DNA of 64,000 nucleotides from Actinophytocola sp035995025 (GTDB lineage: Bacteria > Actinomycetota > Actinomycetes > Mycobacteriales > Pseudonocardiaceae), in contig DASYKY010000123.1 of the NCBI GenBank assembly GCA_035995025.1, forward strand, positions 1-64,000, given 5' to 3'. The notes beneath the pieces were generated by a model. That model made no database searches, was not told where the DNA came from, and saw nothing but the letters and a program-made list of their open reading frames with translations. The first letter of the stretch is position 1; each line of letters begins with the position of its first letter. Shown piece after piece: positions 24,292-33,216 of the stretch. The translations under genes were made by a program, and so were the position numbers.

Positions 24292-25065
24292 ATGACCGGG
24301 GGGACGGTGCGCGGCGGGCGCGGGGTGGAGCTGCCGGTGCTGGCGTTGGCCGGCCTGCTGCGGCGGGAGAACCTCGGCGACCCGCACGCGATATTCGCCG
24401 GCGGGGAGCGGTACGTCTCGCCGCGGGTTGCCGGTGCGGCGGAGGCCTTGCTGCGCGAGGAGCTCGCCGGCGCGGGGCTCGGTGGGCGCGACGCGCTGCA
24501 CGACTTCCTCGACACGCTCTCGCTGGTGCAGCGGGCATCCGCCGAGTTCTACGGCTGGGTCTCGAGCGGTGACGAGGACACCGCGCTGCTCGTCGCCGCT
24601 ACCGGCCGGCGTGCGGTCGCGGTGGTACGTAACGGCGACCGGGTCCGGTTCGAGCCGGCGGATCCAGACCGGCCGGCCGAAGGGCTCGTGTACCGGCTGC
24701 CCGACGTGCGGGCCGGGGCCGGGGACTCGGTGTCGGTGCTGGACACGGAGTTCCGCGCCCGGGGCAACCGCGAGCCCGGGTCGATCATGCGGCGTTCGGG
24801 GTCCGGCCGGTCCGACGGGGCGCGCCGGCTCGACGCGCTGCTGAAGGAGCCGCGGGCCGGCGGCGCCAAGCTCTACGCCGCCGTGCGGGACCGGGCCGGA
24901 GTGCGTACGCGGGCGGCGGAGTGGCTGACCGTGCTCGACCTCGCCGGCGGGCGGTGGGTCGTCTACCCGACACTCGGCCGCGGCGAGCGCGCGGTCAACG
25001 CCGTCCCCGCGACGCCGCAGCTGCTCGCCGCGAAGCTCGACGAGCTAGGGCGCACCATCCGCTGA
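24292..25065 (+). CDS. ESX secretion-associated protein EspG
   Basis: 257 residues of the EspG family, cytosolic chaperones that bind the PPE tip of PE-PPE pairs before export through an ESX channel. Supporting segments are ELPVLALAGLLRRENLGDPH, LVQRASAEFYGWVSS, TALLVAATGRRAVAVVRNG and PRAGGAKLYAAVRDRAGVR. It is the last gene of the module, 5 nt after the PPE-like gene. Its end overlaps the convergent MFS gene by 21 nt. No ESX core (EccB/C/D/E, mycosin) is in the window. Confidence 0.85.
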   Translation: MTGGTVRGGRGVELPVLALAGLLRRENLGDPHAIFAGGERYVSPRVAGAAEALLREELAGAGLGGRDALHDFLDTLSLVQRASAEFYGWVSSGDEDTALLVAATGRRAVAVVRNGDRVRFEPADPDRPAEGLVYRLPDVRAGAGDSVSVLDTEFRARGNREPGSIMRRSGSGRSDGARRLDALLKEPRAGGAKLYAAVRDRAGVRTRAAEWLTVLDLAGGRWVVYPTLGRGERAVNAVPATPQLLAAKLDELGRTIR

Positions 25066-26169
25066 CACCCGCCGCCGGGTCGACGCCAGGAACACCCCGG
25101 CGAGCAGCACGTACAGCGCCATCGCCACGGTGAGGCCCTGGTGGTCGGCCACGATCCCGATCGCCAGCGGCATCAGCACGCCGACGTTGGCCACCGCCTC
25201 CGCGACCGCCGACGTCGTCCCCGCCTGGCCCGGCCGCAGCGTCATGTACCTCGCCTGCAGGATGATCCACGCCAGGTTCACCGCCGCGCCGACGGCCGCC
25301 GTGCCAACGGTGGCCGCCACCACGTTCGGCACGAACAGGACCAGCACACCGGCGAACATCAGCGCCGCGCACGGCCGCAGCCCGATCCGCCGCCGGTTGG
25401 CGCGGCTCGCCCACGCGGCCGCGGCGATCCCGCCCACCATGGCGGCGCCGGCCGCGAGTGTGGCGACGGCCGGGGTCAGGCCGCGGTCGGTGGTGAGGAA
25501 CGCGACCGTAAAGCCGACGAACGTGTCGTCGAACGCGACGATCACTCCCACGAGCAGCCCGGCGACGATGACCCGCCGGTCCCGGGCGACCTCGAGGAAA
25601 CCGCGCCACGGCGTGCGTTCCTCGTCGTCGTGCCCGCTCGGGCCGGGCAGCCGCTGGGTCGCGAGGAAGATGCCGTAGGCGATCATCATCGCGCCGCCGG
25701 CCCAGAACGCGCCGCGCCAGCCGAACCCGGTGGCGAGCGATCCGGCGAGCAGCAGCGGCCCGACGAGCTCGCCGACGGCCGCGAGCAGGTTGGACCGCGC
25801 GAGGGCCGGCTCGATCTTGTCGCCGGTGACGTCGACCAGCGCCACCTCGACCGCGCGGGTGAGCGCGTCGCCGACGAGGCCCATGACCAGGACGGCCACG
25901 AACAGCATCGTGAAGTTGCCGGCGACCGCGAACAGGCACAGCCCGACGCCGTACCCGATGCCGCCGACGGCCGCCATGACCCGCCGGCTGACGTAGTCGA
26001 CGACGACGCCGAGCGGCGTGGCGAGCAGGCCGATACCCGGGTAGAGGGCGAGCAGGAACCCGGCCTGGACGTAGCTGATGCCGACGTCCTGGCGGATCGA
26101 CTCGACGGCACCGTAGGGCAGGAAGGCCACCGACTCGTCGACGAACCGGACGAGCAGCAGCGACACCAC
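25045..26169 (-). CDS. MFS transporter
   Basis: 374 residues with about 11-12 membrane helices. The first cytoplasmic loop is PLGVVVDYVSRRVMAAVG, a weak match to the MFS motif. A central acidic cytoplasmic loop (PSGHDDEERTPWRG) joins the two halves. Drug or metabolite export is typical of this subfamily; the substrate is unknown. GTG start at the end of the open frame; the N-terminus may be slightly longer or shorter. Confidence 0.82.
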   Translation of the reverse strand: MVSLLLVRFVDESVAFLPYGAVESIRQDVGISYVQAGFLLALYPGIGLLATPLGVVVDYVSRRVMAAVGGIGYGVGLCLFAVAGNFTMLFVAVLVMGLVGDALTRAVEVALVDVTGDKIEPALARSNLLAAVGELVGPLLLAGSLATGFGWRGAFWAGGAMMIAYGIFLATQRLPGPSGHDDEERTPWRGFLEVARDRRVIVAGLLVGVIVAFDDTFVGFTVAFLTTDRGLTPAVATLAAGAAMVGGIAAAAWASRANRRRIGLRPCAALMFAGVLVLFVPNVVAATVGTAAVGAAVNLAWIILQARYMTLRPGQAGTTSAVAEAVANVGVLMPLAIGIVADHQGLTVAMALYVLLAGVFLASTRRRVSADGAP

Positions 26170-26257
26170 GAGGGCCGCCGGAAAGCGGGGTGCTAGGTCA
26201 GTTCACCATCGAAACCATGCGCGCATGATCACCACATTACCCGCGCCACCAACCGAT

Positions 26258-27682
26258 TTAGCCGCGTGCGTGGGCCGACAGGACGTGGGCGACCGCCTCC
26301 GTGACGCGCTTCGCGTGCGGGACGTGCAGCCACTCGTCCGGGACATGGGCGTTGCTGTCCGACGCCAGGGCGCCCGTGACCACGAACTGCGCCAGCGGGT
26401 AGTGGTCGGCCAGCGTGCCCATGAACGGGATCGAGCCGCCCAGCCGCGTGGTCAGCCACGGGTTGCCGCCGAACACCGTCTTGCTCGCGGCGTCCAGCGC
26501 GGCCTGCAGCCACGGCGCGGTCGGCGGCGCGTTCCAGCCCGGGCCCTCCTCCGACCGCGACAGCGTGACCTGCGCGCCGTAGGGCACGTCCGTGGTCAGC
26601 GTCTTCTCCAGCGCGGCCAGCGCGTCCGGTGGGTTCGCGGTCGGCGGCAGCCGGAAGCTCAGCGTGAACGTCGTCTCCGGGCGCAGCACGTTGCCGGCCT
26701 CCGCGGGCAGCGGGAAACCCGCCCCGCCGATCACCGACAGCGTCGGGCGCCACGAGTTGTTCAGCAGCAGCTCGACGTCGTCGTCCGAGGCCGGGCTCAT
26801 GCCGTCGACCAGCGGGAACACCGCCTTCGCCGCGCCCGGGGCCAGCTCCGCGATCCCCTTGATCTCCGCCAGCCGCTCCTCGGGCACCGCGCCGTGCATC
26901 TCCGGCAGCAGGATCTCGCCGGTCCGCGCGTCCTCCAGGCGGTCCAGCAGGATCCGCATGATCCGGAACGAGCTCGGCACGATCCCCGACGCCATGCCCG
27001 AGTGCTGCCCAGACTCGAGGACCCGCACCGTGACCGTCGTCGACACGAGCCCGCGCAGCGACGTCGTCACCCACAGCCGCTCGTAGTCGTGCCCGCCCGA
27101 GTCCAGGCACACCACCAGCGACACCTCGCCCAGCCGGTCCGCGTACCGCTCCAGGTACGCCGGCAGGTCGGGGCTGCCCGACTCCTCGCTCGTCTCCAGC
27201 AGCACCACGCACCGCGCGTGCGGGCCGCCGGCCGCGCGCACGGCCTCGATCGCCGCCGTCGCCGCGTAGCCCGAGTACCCGTCGTCGGCCGCGCCCCGGC
27301 CGTACAGCCGGCCGTCGCGCAGCACCGGCGTCCACGGCCCGAGCCCCTCGCCCCAGCCGCCGACCGGCGGCTGCTTGTCGAGGTGGCCGTACAACAACAC
27401 CGTGCCGGCGTCCGCGCGGACCTCGCCGACCGGCGGGACGTCCAGCAGCAGCACCGGCGTCTTCCCCGGCAGCCGCAGGACCTCCGCGGTCGCGCCCTCG
27501 ACGTTCCGCGCGACGAGCCAGCGGCGCACGTGCTCGACGGCGGCGTCGAGGTGCCCGGAGGCGGCCCAGTTCTCGTCGAAGATGGGCGAGAGCGCGGGAA
27601 TCGTGACGAACTCGGCGAGGCTGGTCAGGACCGCGTCGTCCCAGACCTGCTCGACGGTGCTGCGTACCAATGCGTTGTCCAC
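26258..27682 (-). CDS. M20-family metallopeptidase (dipeptidase-like)
   Basis: 474 residues with the two-zinc M20 layout: first metal His in LLYGHLDKQPP, bridging Asp in YGRGAADDGYSGYA, catalytic and binding Glu pair in LLETSEESGSPDL, and a dimerisation lid domain in the middle. The terminal His lies in SIPFMGTLADHYP or AHVPDEWLHVP. It hydrolyses small peptides or acylated amino acids in the cytosol. GTG start at 27682; the longer open frame upstream has no family similarity and covers the small gene at 27720. Confidence 0.9.
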   Translation of the reverse strand: MDNALVRSTVEQVWDDAVLTSLAEFVTIPALSPIFDENWAASGHLDAAVEHVRRWLVARNVEGATAEVLRLPGKTPVLLLDVPPVGEVRADAGTVLLYGHLDKQPPVGGWGEGLGPWTPVLRDGRLYGRGAADDGYSGYAATAAIEAVRAAGGPHARCVVLLETSEESGSPDLPAYLERYADRLGEVSLVVCLDSGGHDYERLWVTTSLRGLVSTTVTVRVLESGQHSGMASGIVPSSFRIMRILLDRLEDARTGEILLPEMHGAVPEERLAEIKGIAELAPGAAKAVFPLVDGMSPASDDDVELLLNNSWRPTLSVIGGAGFPLPAEAGNVLRPETTFTLSFRLPPTANPPDALAALEKTLTTDVPYGAQVTLSRSEEGPGWNAPPTAPWLQAALDAASKTVFGGNPWLTTRLGGSIPFMGTLADHYPLAQFVVTGALASDSNAHVPDEWLHVPHAKRVTEAVAHVLSAHARG

Positions 27683-27719
27683 CGGGCCGATACTGCCACG
27701 CGACCTGAACGGCAGCTTG

Positions 27720-27902
27720 CTACCAGGCGTCGTGCAGGATCGGCGGCAACTCGTCGTCCGGCGGTTCCTCGTGCACCGGCGGTTCGGGCTCCGCGAGGGC
27801 CCGCTGCGCGTCCGCGATGATCTCGTCCGCGGTGCGCACGGCGAGGGCCAACGCCGCCTCGGCCTGGTGGACGCGCGCGTCCTTCCAGCTGTCGTCGGCC
27901 AT
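27720..27902 (-). CDS. Small acidic hypothetical protein
   Basis: 60 residues: a helix (VHQAEAALALAVRTADEIIADAQRAL in part) then an acidic Pro-rich tail (EPEPPVHEEPPDDELPP). ATG start. It lies 37 nt upstream of the M20 peptidase gene in the same direction. No family recognised; coding by composition and position only. Confidence 0.55.
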   Translation of the reverse strand: MADDSWKDARVHQAEAALALAVRTADEIIADAQRALAEPEPPVHEEPPDDELPPILHDAW

Positions 27903-28359
27903 GCCGGGCAGCGTATGCGAACCCGACCGGCTGTCGAGCCGATCCGGCTAGGATGGCTGTGACACAGATCACTGATACACCAAGGGATAGTCGTCGCCGC
28001 GACCGCGCCGGGCCACGGGATCAGGGGGCGGTCCCGCGTCCGCACCATCGGCGGCGTCCGCTCTGAGCTGCCGCGTTTCGCGGCTCGCCACGAGGAGGTC
28101 GCCGGTCACCCGAATGCCTCGCGCTGACGCCCGAATGTCGGTTGTCCTACCGTTTCCGCAGCTCAGCGCATCACGGTAAGGAGCGAACCGACGTTCGGGC
28201 CTCACCGCATAGAGGTAACGCATGCCAGGATGGAGCCTGAAACCGTCAGCGCCGCCAGTGGTTCGCGCCGCCCACCACCCCGGGCCGGTAGCCGCCGACG
28301 GCGCGGCCGGTAGCGACGCCACAAGCGAGCGCCCGGCGCCGACATCGAGGAGAACACAC
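27903..28359. promoter_or_regulatory. Divergent promoter region upstream of pdhABC with long inverted repeat
   Basis: No gene is evident in these 457 bp. CCCGAATGTCGG (28130-28141) and CCGACGTTCGGG (28188-28199) form an inverted pair matching 11 of 12, 46 bp apart, and a third half site CCCGAATG sits at 28109-28116. They are candidate operators for the dehydrogenase operon. Confidence 0.5.
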
Positions 28360-29565
28360 ATGCCGTCCCCAGAACAGTGGACGCACCCGGAGCCGGGAGT
28401 GGGGCCGGCCGCCACCGCGGCCAAGCCCACCGCAGAGCAGGTGATCGCGGGTTTGCGCGCAACGAGCGAGGGTGGCCCGGAGCTGGTGCAGCTCCTCACG
28501 CCCGAGGGCGAGCGGGTCGAGAACCCCGAATGGGACCAGTACGTCGCGGACGTGACCGCCGACGATCTTCGTAGCCTCTACCGCGACATGGTCCTGACCC
28601 GCCGGGTCGACCGCGAGGCGAACGCCCTGCAGCGCCAGGGACAGCTCGGCATCTGGGTGCCGCTGCTGGGCCAGGAGGCCGCGCAGATCGGCGCCGGCCG
28701 GGCACTCAAGCCGAACGACATGGTGTTCCCGAGCTACCGCGAGCACGGCGTCGCCTGGTGCCGCGGCGTGCCCCCGACGGACCTGCTCGGCATCTTCCGC
28801 GGCACCGACCACGGCAGCTGGGACCCGCTCGAGAAGCACTTCCACCTGTACACCATCGTGATCGGCAACCAGGTGCTCAACGCCGCCGGATACGCGATGG
28901 GGCAACGGTTCGACGGCAAGGTCGGCGACGACGACGGCGAGGCCACGATGGTCTTCTTCGGCGACGGCGCGACCAGCCAGGGCGACGTGCACGAGGGCTT
29001 CGTGTGGGCGTCGGTGTACGACGCGCCGCTGGTCTTCTTCTGCCAGAACAACCAGTGGGCGATCTCCGAGCCGACCGAGCGGCAGAGCAGGCTCCCGCTC
29101 TACCAGCGCGCCCGCGGCTACGGCTTCCCCGGCGTGCGGGTGGACGGCAACGACGTGCTCGCCTCGCTCGCGGTGTCCCGCTGGGCGCTCGACGAGTGCC
29201 GGCACGGCAACGGCCCGGTGCTCATCGAGGCGTACACGTACCGGATGGACGCGCACACCACGACCGACGATCCCACGCGCTACCGGCTCGCCGACGAGCT
29301 CGAGGCGTGGAAGCTGAAGGACCCGATCGAGCGCGTGCGGGTGAACCTCGTCCGCCACCACGACACCGACCACGACTACTTCGACTCGGTGCAGGCCGAC
29401 TCCGACGCCCTCGCCGAGGAGCTGCGCGACTTCTGCGTCAACATGCCGGATCCGCCGAAGGACCGGATGTTCTCCCAGGTCTACGCGGACGGCAGCGCCC
29501 CGGTGGACGCCCAGCGCGACGCGTTCCTCTCCTACTCCGCCGGTTTCGCGGGAGGTGAGCACTGA
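28360..29565 (+). CDS. pdhA: 2-oxoacid dehydrogenase E1 alpha subunit
   Basis: 401 residues. The thiamine-diphosphate-dependent E1 component decarboxylates pyruvate or branched-chain 2-oxoacids. The TPP motif FFGDGATSQGDVHEGFVWAS ends with NNQWA, and the phosphorylation-loop equivalent YRMDAHTTTDDPTRYR is present. The ATG follows CGAGGAG. Its stop overlaps the E1 beta start (TGATG). The M. tuberculosis counterpart is the BkdA/PdhA type, so branched-chain oxoacids are a likely substrate; I cannot decide between the two from sequence alone. Confidence 0.93.
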   Translation: MPSPEQWTHPEPGVGPAATAAKPTAEQVIAGLRATSEGGPELVQLLTPEGERVENPEWDQYVADVTADDLRSLYRDMVLTRRVDREANALQRQGQLGIWVPLLGQEAAQIGAGRALKPNDMVFPSYREHGVAWCRGVPPTDLLGIFRGTDHGSWDPLEKHFHLYTIVIGNQVLNAAGYAMGQRFDGKVGDDDGEATMVFFGDGATSQGDVHEGFVWASVYDAPLVFFCQNNQWAISEPTERQSRLPLYQRARGYGFPGVRVDGNDVLASLAVSRWALDECRHGNGPVLIEAYTYRMDAHTTTDDPTRYRLADELEAWKLKDPIERVRVNLVRHHDTDHDYFDSVQADSDALAEELRDFCVNMPDPPKDRMFSQVYADGSAPVDAQRDAFLSYSAGFAGGEH

Positions 29566-30587
29566 TGGCGACCCCGGTCATGAAGCAGGACACCGATACG
29601 GCCGCGCCCGCCACGCGCACGGTGACGCTCGGCAAGAGCCTCAACCTCGGCCTGCGGGCGGCGATGGAGGCCGACCCGAAGGTCATCGTGATGGGCGAGG
29701 ACGTCGGCAAGCTCGGCGGCGTCTTCCGCATCACCGACGGGCTGCAGAAGGACTTCGGCGAGCACCGCGTGCTGGACACGCCGCTCGCCGAGTCGGGCAT
29801 CGTCGGCACCGCGGTCGGCCTCGCCATCCGCGGCTACCGCCCGGTGTGCGAGATCCAGTTCGACGGCTTCATCTTCCCCGCGTTCGACCAGATCGTGTCG
29901 CAGGTGTCGAAGCTGCACTACCGCAGCCAGGGCAAGGTTCGGCTGCCCATGGTGATCCGCGTGCCGTTCGGCGGCGGGATCGGCGCGGTCGAGCACCACT
30001 CCGAGTCGCCCGAGTCGTACTTCGCGCACACCGCGGGCCTCAAGGTCGTCTCGTGCTCCAACGCGGTCGACGCGTACTGGATGATCCAGCAGGCCATCCG
30101 CTGCGACGACCCGGTGTTGTTCTTCGAGCCGAAGCGGCGCTACTACGAGAAGGGCGAGTTGGACGTCGACGCGACGCCGGACTCGCTGTTCTCCTCGCGG
30201 GTGCTGCGCACCGGCACATCGGCCACGCTCGTCACGTACGGCCCGATGGTGAAGACCTGCCTCGAGTCCGCCGCCGCGGCCGCCGAGGAGGGCACCGCGC
30301 TCGAGGTGATCGACCTGCGTTCGCTGTCGCCGCTGGACCTGGCGCCGGTGTACGAGTCGGTGCGCAAGACCGGCCACCTCGTGGTCGTGTGCGAGGCGCC
30401 GGGCGAGGCGTCGATCTCGTCGGAGATCGCCGCGCGGGTGCAGCAGGACTGCTTCTACTCCCTGGAGGCGCCGGTGCTGCGGGTGACCGGTTTCGACACG
30501 CCGTATCCGCCGTCGAAGCTCGAGGAGGACTTCCTCCCCGACCTCGACCGGGTGCTGGACGCCGTCGACCGCTCGCTGGGCTGGTGA
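29565..30587 (+). CDS. pdhB: 2-oxoacid dehydrogenase E1 beta subunit
   Basis: 340 residues, partner of E1 alpha in an alpha2-beta2 heterotetramer. Characteristic blocks: LGKSLNLGLRAAMEADPKVI, GEDVGKLGGVFRIT, DTPLAESGIVGTAVGLAIRG, PFGGGIGAVEHHSESPESYF and VIDLRSLSPLD. The start codon overlaps the E1 alpha stop, and E2 starts 3 nt after its own stop, giving a compact three-gene operon. Confidence 0.95.
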   Translation: MATPVMKQDTDTAAPATRTVTLGKSLNLGLRAAMEADPKVIVMGEDVGKLGGVFRITDGLQKDFGEHRVLDTPLAESGIVGTAVGLAIRGYRPVCEIQFDGFIFPAFDQIVSQVSKLHYRSQGKVRLPMVIRVPFGGGIGAVEHHSESPESYFAHTAGLKVVSCSNAVDAYWMIQQAIRCDDPVLFFEPKRRYYEKGELDVDATPDSLFSSRVLRTGTSATLVTYGPMVKTCLESAAAAAEEGTALEVIDLRSLSPLDLAPVYESVRKTGHLVVVCEAPGEASISSEIAARVQQDCFYSLEAPVLRVTGFDTPYPPSKLEEDFLPDLDRVLDAVDRSLGW

Positions 30588-30590
30588 GAC

Positions 30591-31961
30591 ATGCCTGACT
30601 ACAAGGTCTTTCCCCTGCCCGACACGGCCGAGGGTCTGGTCGACGCCGAGATCCTGGCCTGGCACATCAAGCCGGGCGACGAGGTCAAGGTCAACCAGAT
30701 CATCGTCGAGATCGAGACCGCGAAGGCGGCCGTCGAGCTGCCGTGCCCGTGGGCGGGCGTGGTCACCGAGCTGCACGCGGAGACGGGCGACACGGTCAAC
30801 GTGGGCAGCCCGATCGTGACGATCGACGTCGACCCCGGCGGCGCGGCCGCCCCGGCCGCGGCGGTTCCCGCGGCCGCTGCCCCGCCGGCCGCCGCCGAGC
30901 AGAACGGCCAGACCGCGATGCTCGTCGGCTACGGCCCGAAGGCGACGGCCGCGAAACGCCGTCCGCGCAAGGCGGCCGAAGCCGGCGTCGCCGCGGCAAC
31001 GCCCGCGCCAGTGGAGACGGCACCGCCGCCACCGCCCGCCGCCCCGCCCGCCCCGATCGTGCCCGACACGCCCGCGGCGCTGCTCGAGCCGGCCGGCCTG
31101 GTGCCACTGGCGAAGCCGCCGGTCCGCAAGCTGGCCAAGGACCTCGGCATCGACCTGCGCACGCTGACCGGCTCCGGCAGCGACGGCGTGATCACCCGCG
31201 ACGACGTAGAGCGCGCGGCCGCTCCGGCACCCGCGGTGTCCACTGTGGACTCCATTGTGGACTCGGGCACGCGTGAGCGGCGGGTCCCGGTCAAGGGCGT
31301 GCGCAAGATGACCGCCCAGGCCATGGTCGACTCGGCGTTCACCGCGCCGCACGTCACGGAGTTCCTGACCGTCGACGTGACGCCGATGATGGAGCTGCGC
31401 GCGCGGCTCAAGGAGCACCCGGCGTTCCGCGGCGTGAAGATCACGCCGCTGACCTTCGCGGCGAAGGCCGTGTGCCTGGCCGCGAAACGCACCCCGGACG
31501 TGAACGCGACGTGGGCCGGCGACGAGATCGTCTACAAGGACTACGTCCACCTGGGCATCGCGGCGGCGACGCCGCGCGGCCTGGTGGTGCCGAAGGTCCG
31601 GGACGCGGACCGCATGTCGCTGCGCGAGCTGGCGGAGGCGCTGGACGCGCTGACGGTGACGGCCCGCGAGGGCAAGACGACGCCGGCGGACATGCTGCAC
31701 GGCACGATCACGATCACCAACGTCGGCGTGTTCGGAGTGGACACCGGCACCCCGATCATCAACCCGGGCGAGTCCGCGATCCTGGCCCTGGGCGCGATCC
31801 GGGACACGCCGTGGGTGGTGGGCGGCCAAATCGTGCCGCGCAAGGTCTGCCAGCTGTCGCTGAGCTTCGACCACCGCGTGGTCGACGGCCAGCAGGGCTC
31901 CCAGTTCCTGGCCGACGTGGGCGCGATCATGTCCGACCCGGCCATGGCGATCACCTTCTGA
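30591..31961 (+). CDS. pdhC: 2-oxoacid dehydrogenase E2 (dihydrolipoyl acyltransferase)
   Basis: 456 residues. One N-terminal lipoyl domain carries Lys45 in IETAKAAVEL. An Ala/Pro linker follows, then a peripheral-subunit-binding domain (RKLAKDLGIDLRTLTGSGSDGVITRDD, in part) at about 177-212, a second linker, and the acyltransferase core ending with LSFDHRVVDGQQGSQF (His428 and Asp432 catalytic). It transfers acyl groups from E1 to CoA. No E3 (lipoamide dehydrogenase) gene is in the window. A strong terminator follows. Confidence 0.95.
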   Translation: MPDYKVFPLPDTAEGLVDAEILAWHIKPGDEVKVNQIIVEIETAKAAVELPCPWAGVVTELHAETGDTVNVGSPIVTIDVDPGGAAAPAAAVPAAAAPPAAAEQNGQTAMLVGYGPKATAAKRRPRKAAEAGVAAATPAPVETAPPPPPAAPPAPIVPDTPAALLEPAGLVPLAKPPVRKLAKDLGIDLRTLTGSGSDGVITRDDVERAAAPAPAVSTVDSIVDSGTRERRVPVKGVRKMTAQAMVDSAFTAPHVTEFLTVDVTPMMELRARLKEHPAFRGVKITPLTFAAKAVCLAAKRTPDVNATWAGDEIVYKDYVHLGIAAATPRGLVVPKVRDADRMSLRELAEALDALTVTAREGKTTPADMLHGTITITNVGVFGVDTGTPIINPGESAILALGAIRDTPWVVGGQIVPRKVCQLSLSFDHRVVDGQQGSQFLADVGAIMSDPAMAITF

Positions 31962-31972
31962 TCGGACGTTTT

Positions 31973-32010
31973 CGAAAGGGCGAGCCACCATCCGGTGGCT
32001 CGCCCTTTCG
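31973..32010 (+). terminator. pdhABC terminator
   Basis: Perfect 17-bp stem CGAAAGGGCGAGCCACC / GGTGGCTCGCCCTTTCG with a 4-nt loop, 11 nt after the E2 stop, then TTGTT. Confidence 0.93.
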
Positions 32011-32536
32011 TTGTTCGATCCCCGATCGCGTCACCGCGGCGGGCCGGAGTTGCCGGGTCGAGATGCCGGTCGACCGCGACCTCGCCCAGGTCCGGGCCGC
32101 GTGGGGCGGGTCGACTTCTGTGCGGCGCTCGCGGCCGGGAAGGTGCGGGCGATCGACGCCTACCGCGCCCCGGCCGGTGCCGCACGCCCCGGACACCGTG
32201 CTCGTCGCCACCGCCACCGTCACCGTCACCGCGGACGGCTGCGCGCGGGCGAGGGAGCTGGCGGGCGCGGCCGCCGGGGTGCTCCGCGGACGTGACGTGC
32301 GGGCGCAAGAGACCGACCCGAACGTGGACTGCGCGGTCGCGCGGGACGCCGTCGCCGCGCACCTCGGGAAGCGGGAGGCGGTGGCCAGGACGTTCAACAC
32401 GCTGGGTACCTGCCTGTTCGTGACCGCCGGTCGGCTCGTCGAGGTCGAGGTCGAGGTCGAGGTCGACGTGCGCCCCGAGTCGCCGGCGAGCGTCCGGCCG
32501 ATGTCGCCGGACGCCGGCACGCTGTACGTACCTCCG
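32011..32536 (+). pseudogene. Possible decayed gene, unrecognised
   Basis: 526 bp between the pdh terminator and the SCP2 gene. Two plus-strand frames give protein-like stretches that would join by a frameshift: GRVDFCAALAAGKVRAIDAYRAP near 32105-32170, then PDTVLVATATVTVTADGCA and ARTFNTLGTCLFVTAGRLVE to about 32460. The latter runs into a hexanucleotide repeat GAGGTC. No start with a ribosome site and no family match. It may be a gene remnant or non-coding. Confidence 0.3.
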
Positions 32537-33145
32537 CTAGGGCTTGGGCAGATCGAAGTAGTTGATCAGGCCGGCGGCCAGCGCGAGGTCGCCGCGGACC
32601 TTGACGCGGCCGCGCATGAAGAGCAGGGCCACGTTGACCGTGCCGGTCACCGCGCGGAGGAAGTCCACCGGGGAGAGGGTGAGCGTGACGCGGGCGTCGG
32701 CCGTCGGGTGGCGGTCCGACGTGCAGGCCCCCGACTCGATCAACGTCTGGAAGCGGTCGTAGCCGCCGTCGCCGGTGCCGCCGGTGAAGCGCCAGTGGAC
32801 GACCGCGCGCAGGTCGGCGGCGCGGACGGGGTCGAGGTGTTCGCTCATGCGGCGGAAGATCTCGCCGAACACGACGTGCCGGAGGTGATCGTGGCGCATC
32901 AGCTGCTCCAGCTGCGTCGCCGACGCGCGAGAGACGAACCAGACGAACGTGTCCGTGCGCATCCTGGCCAGCTCGATGCCCGTGCCGGTGCGGCCCAGCA
33001 TGTCCAGCACGTCGATGAGCTGCACGAACTGGGCCTCGTCGAGCCGCTGAGGATCGACCGCGCGGGCGAACGCGTCGATGTCGACACCGGGACTCGCCGA
33101 AGGGGCGGTCGCCGGGGCGGGCTGGTCCTTCCGCCTGAATAGCAT
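32537..33145 (-). CDS. SCP2 sterol-carrier-domain protein
   Basis: 202 residues. The last 90 form an SCP2-like lipid-binding pocket (AVVHWRFTGGTGDGGYDRFQ; VTLTLSPVDFLRAVTGTVNVALLFMRGRVKVRGDLALA). The N-terminal part is helical and unassigned. It probably carries or binds acyl-CoAs or sterols in the cytosol. It is divergent from the TetR gene with two candidate operators in between, and lies near the htdX-fabG4-fadA2 lipid genes. ATG 33145 was preferred; a GTG at 33163 would fall inside the operator. Confidence 0.85.
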   Translation of the reverse strand: MLFRRKDQPAPATAPSASPGVDIDAFARAVDPQRLDEAQFVQLIDVLDMLGRTGTGIELARMRTDTFVWFVSRASATQLEQLMRHDHLRHVVFGEIFRRMSEHLDPVRAADLRAVVHWRFTGGTGDGGYDRFQTLIESGACTSDRHPTADARVTLTLSPVDFLRAVTGTVNVALLFMRGRVKVRGDLALAAGLINYFDLPKP

Positions 33146-33154
33146 GACCAATTG

Positions 33155-33186
33155 TCTACTCACCGGTAAGGCTACGTTCGAGTAGG
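33155..33186. promoter_or_regulatory. Two adjoining TetR-type operator candidates
   Basis: TCTACTCACCGGTAAG (33155-33170) and GCTACGTTCGAGTAGG (33171-33186) match 11 and 12 of 16 positions of the perfect palindrome at 37482-37497 and abut without a gap between the divergent SCP2 and TetR genes. Autoregulation by the TetR protein is inferred. Confidence 0.55.
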
Positions 33187-33216
33187 TACCCTGACGGGGA
33201 CGTTCGGGAGGACGAC

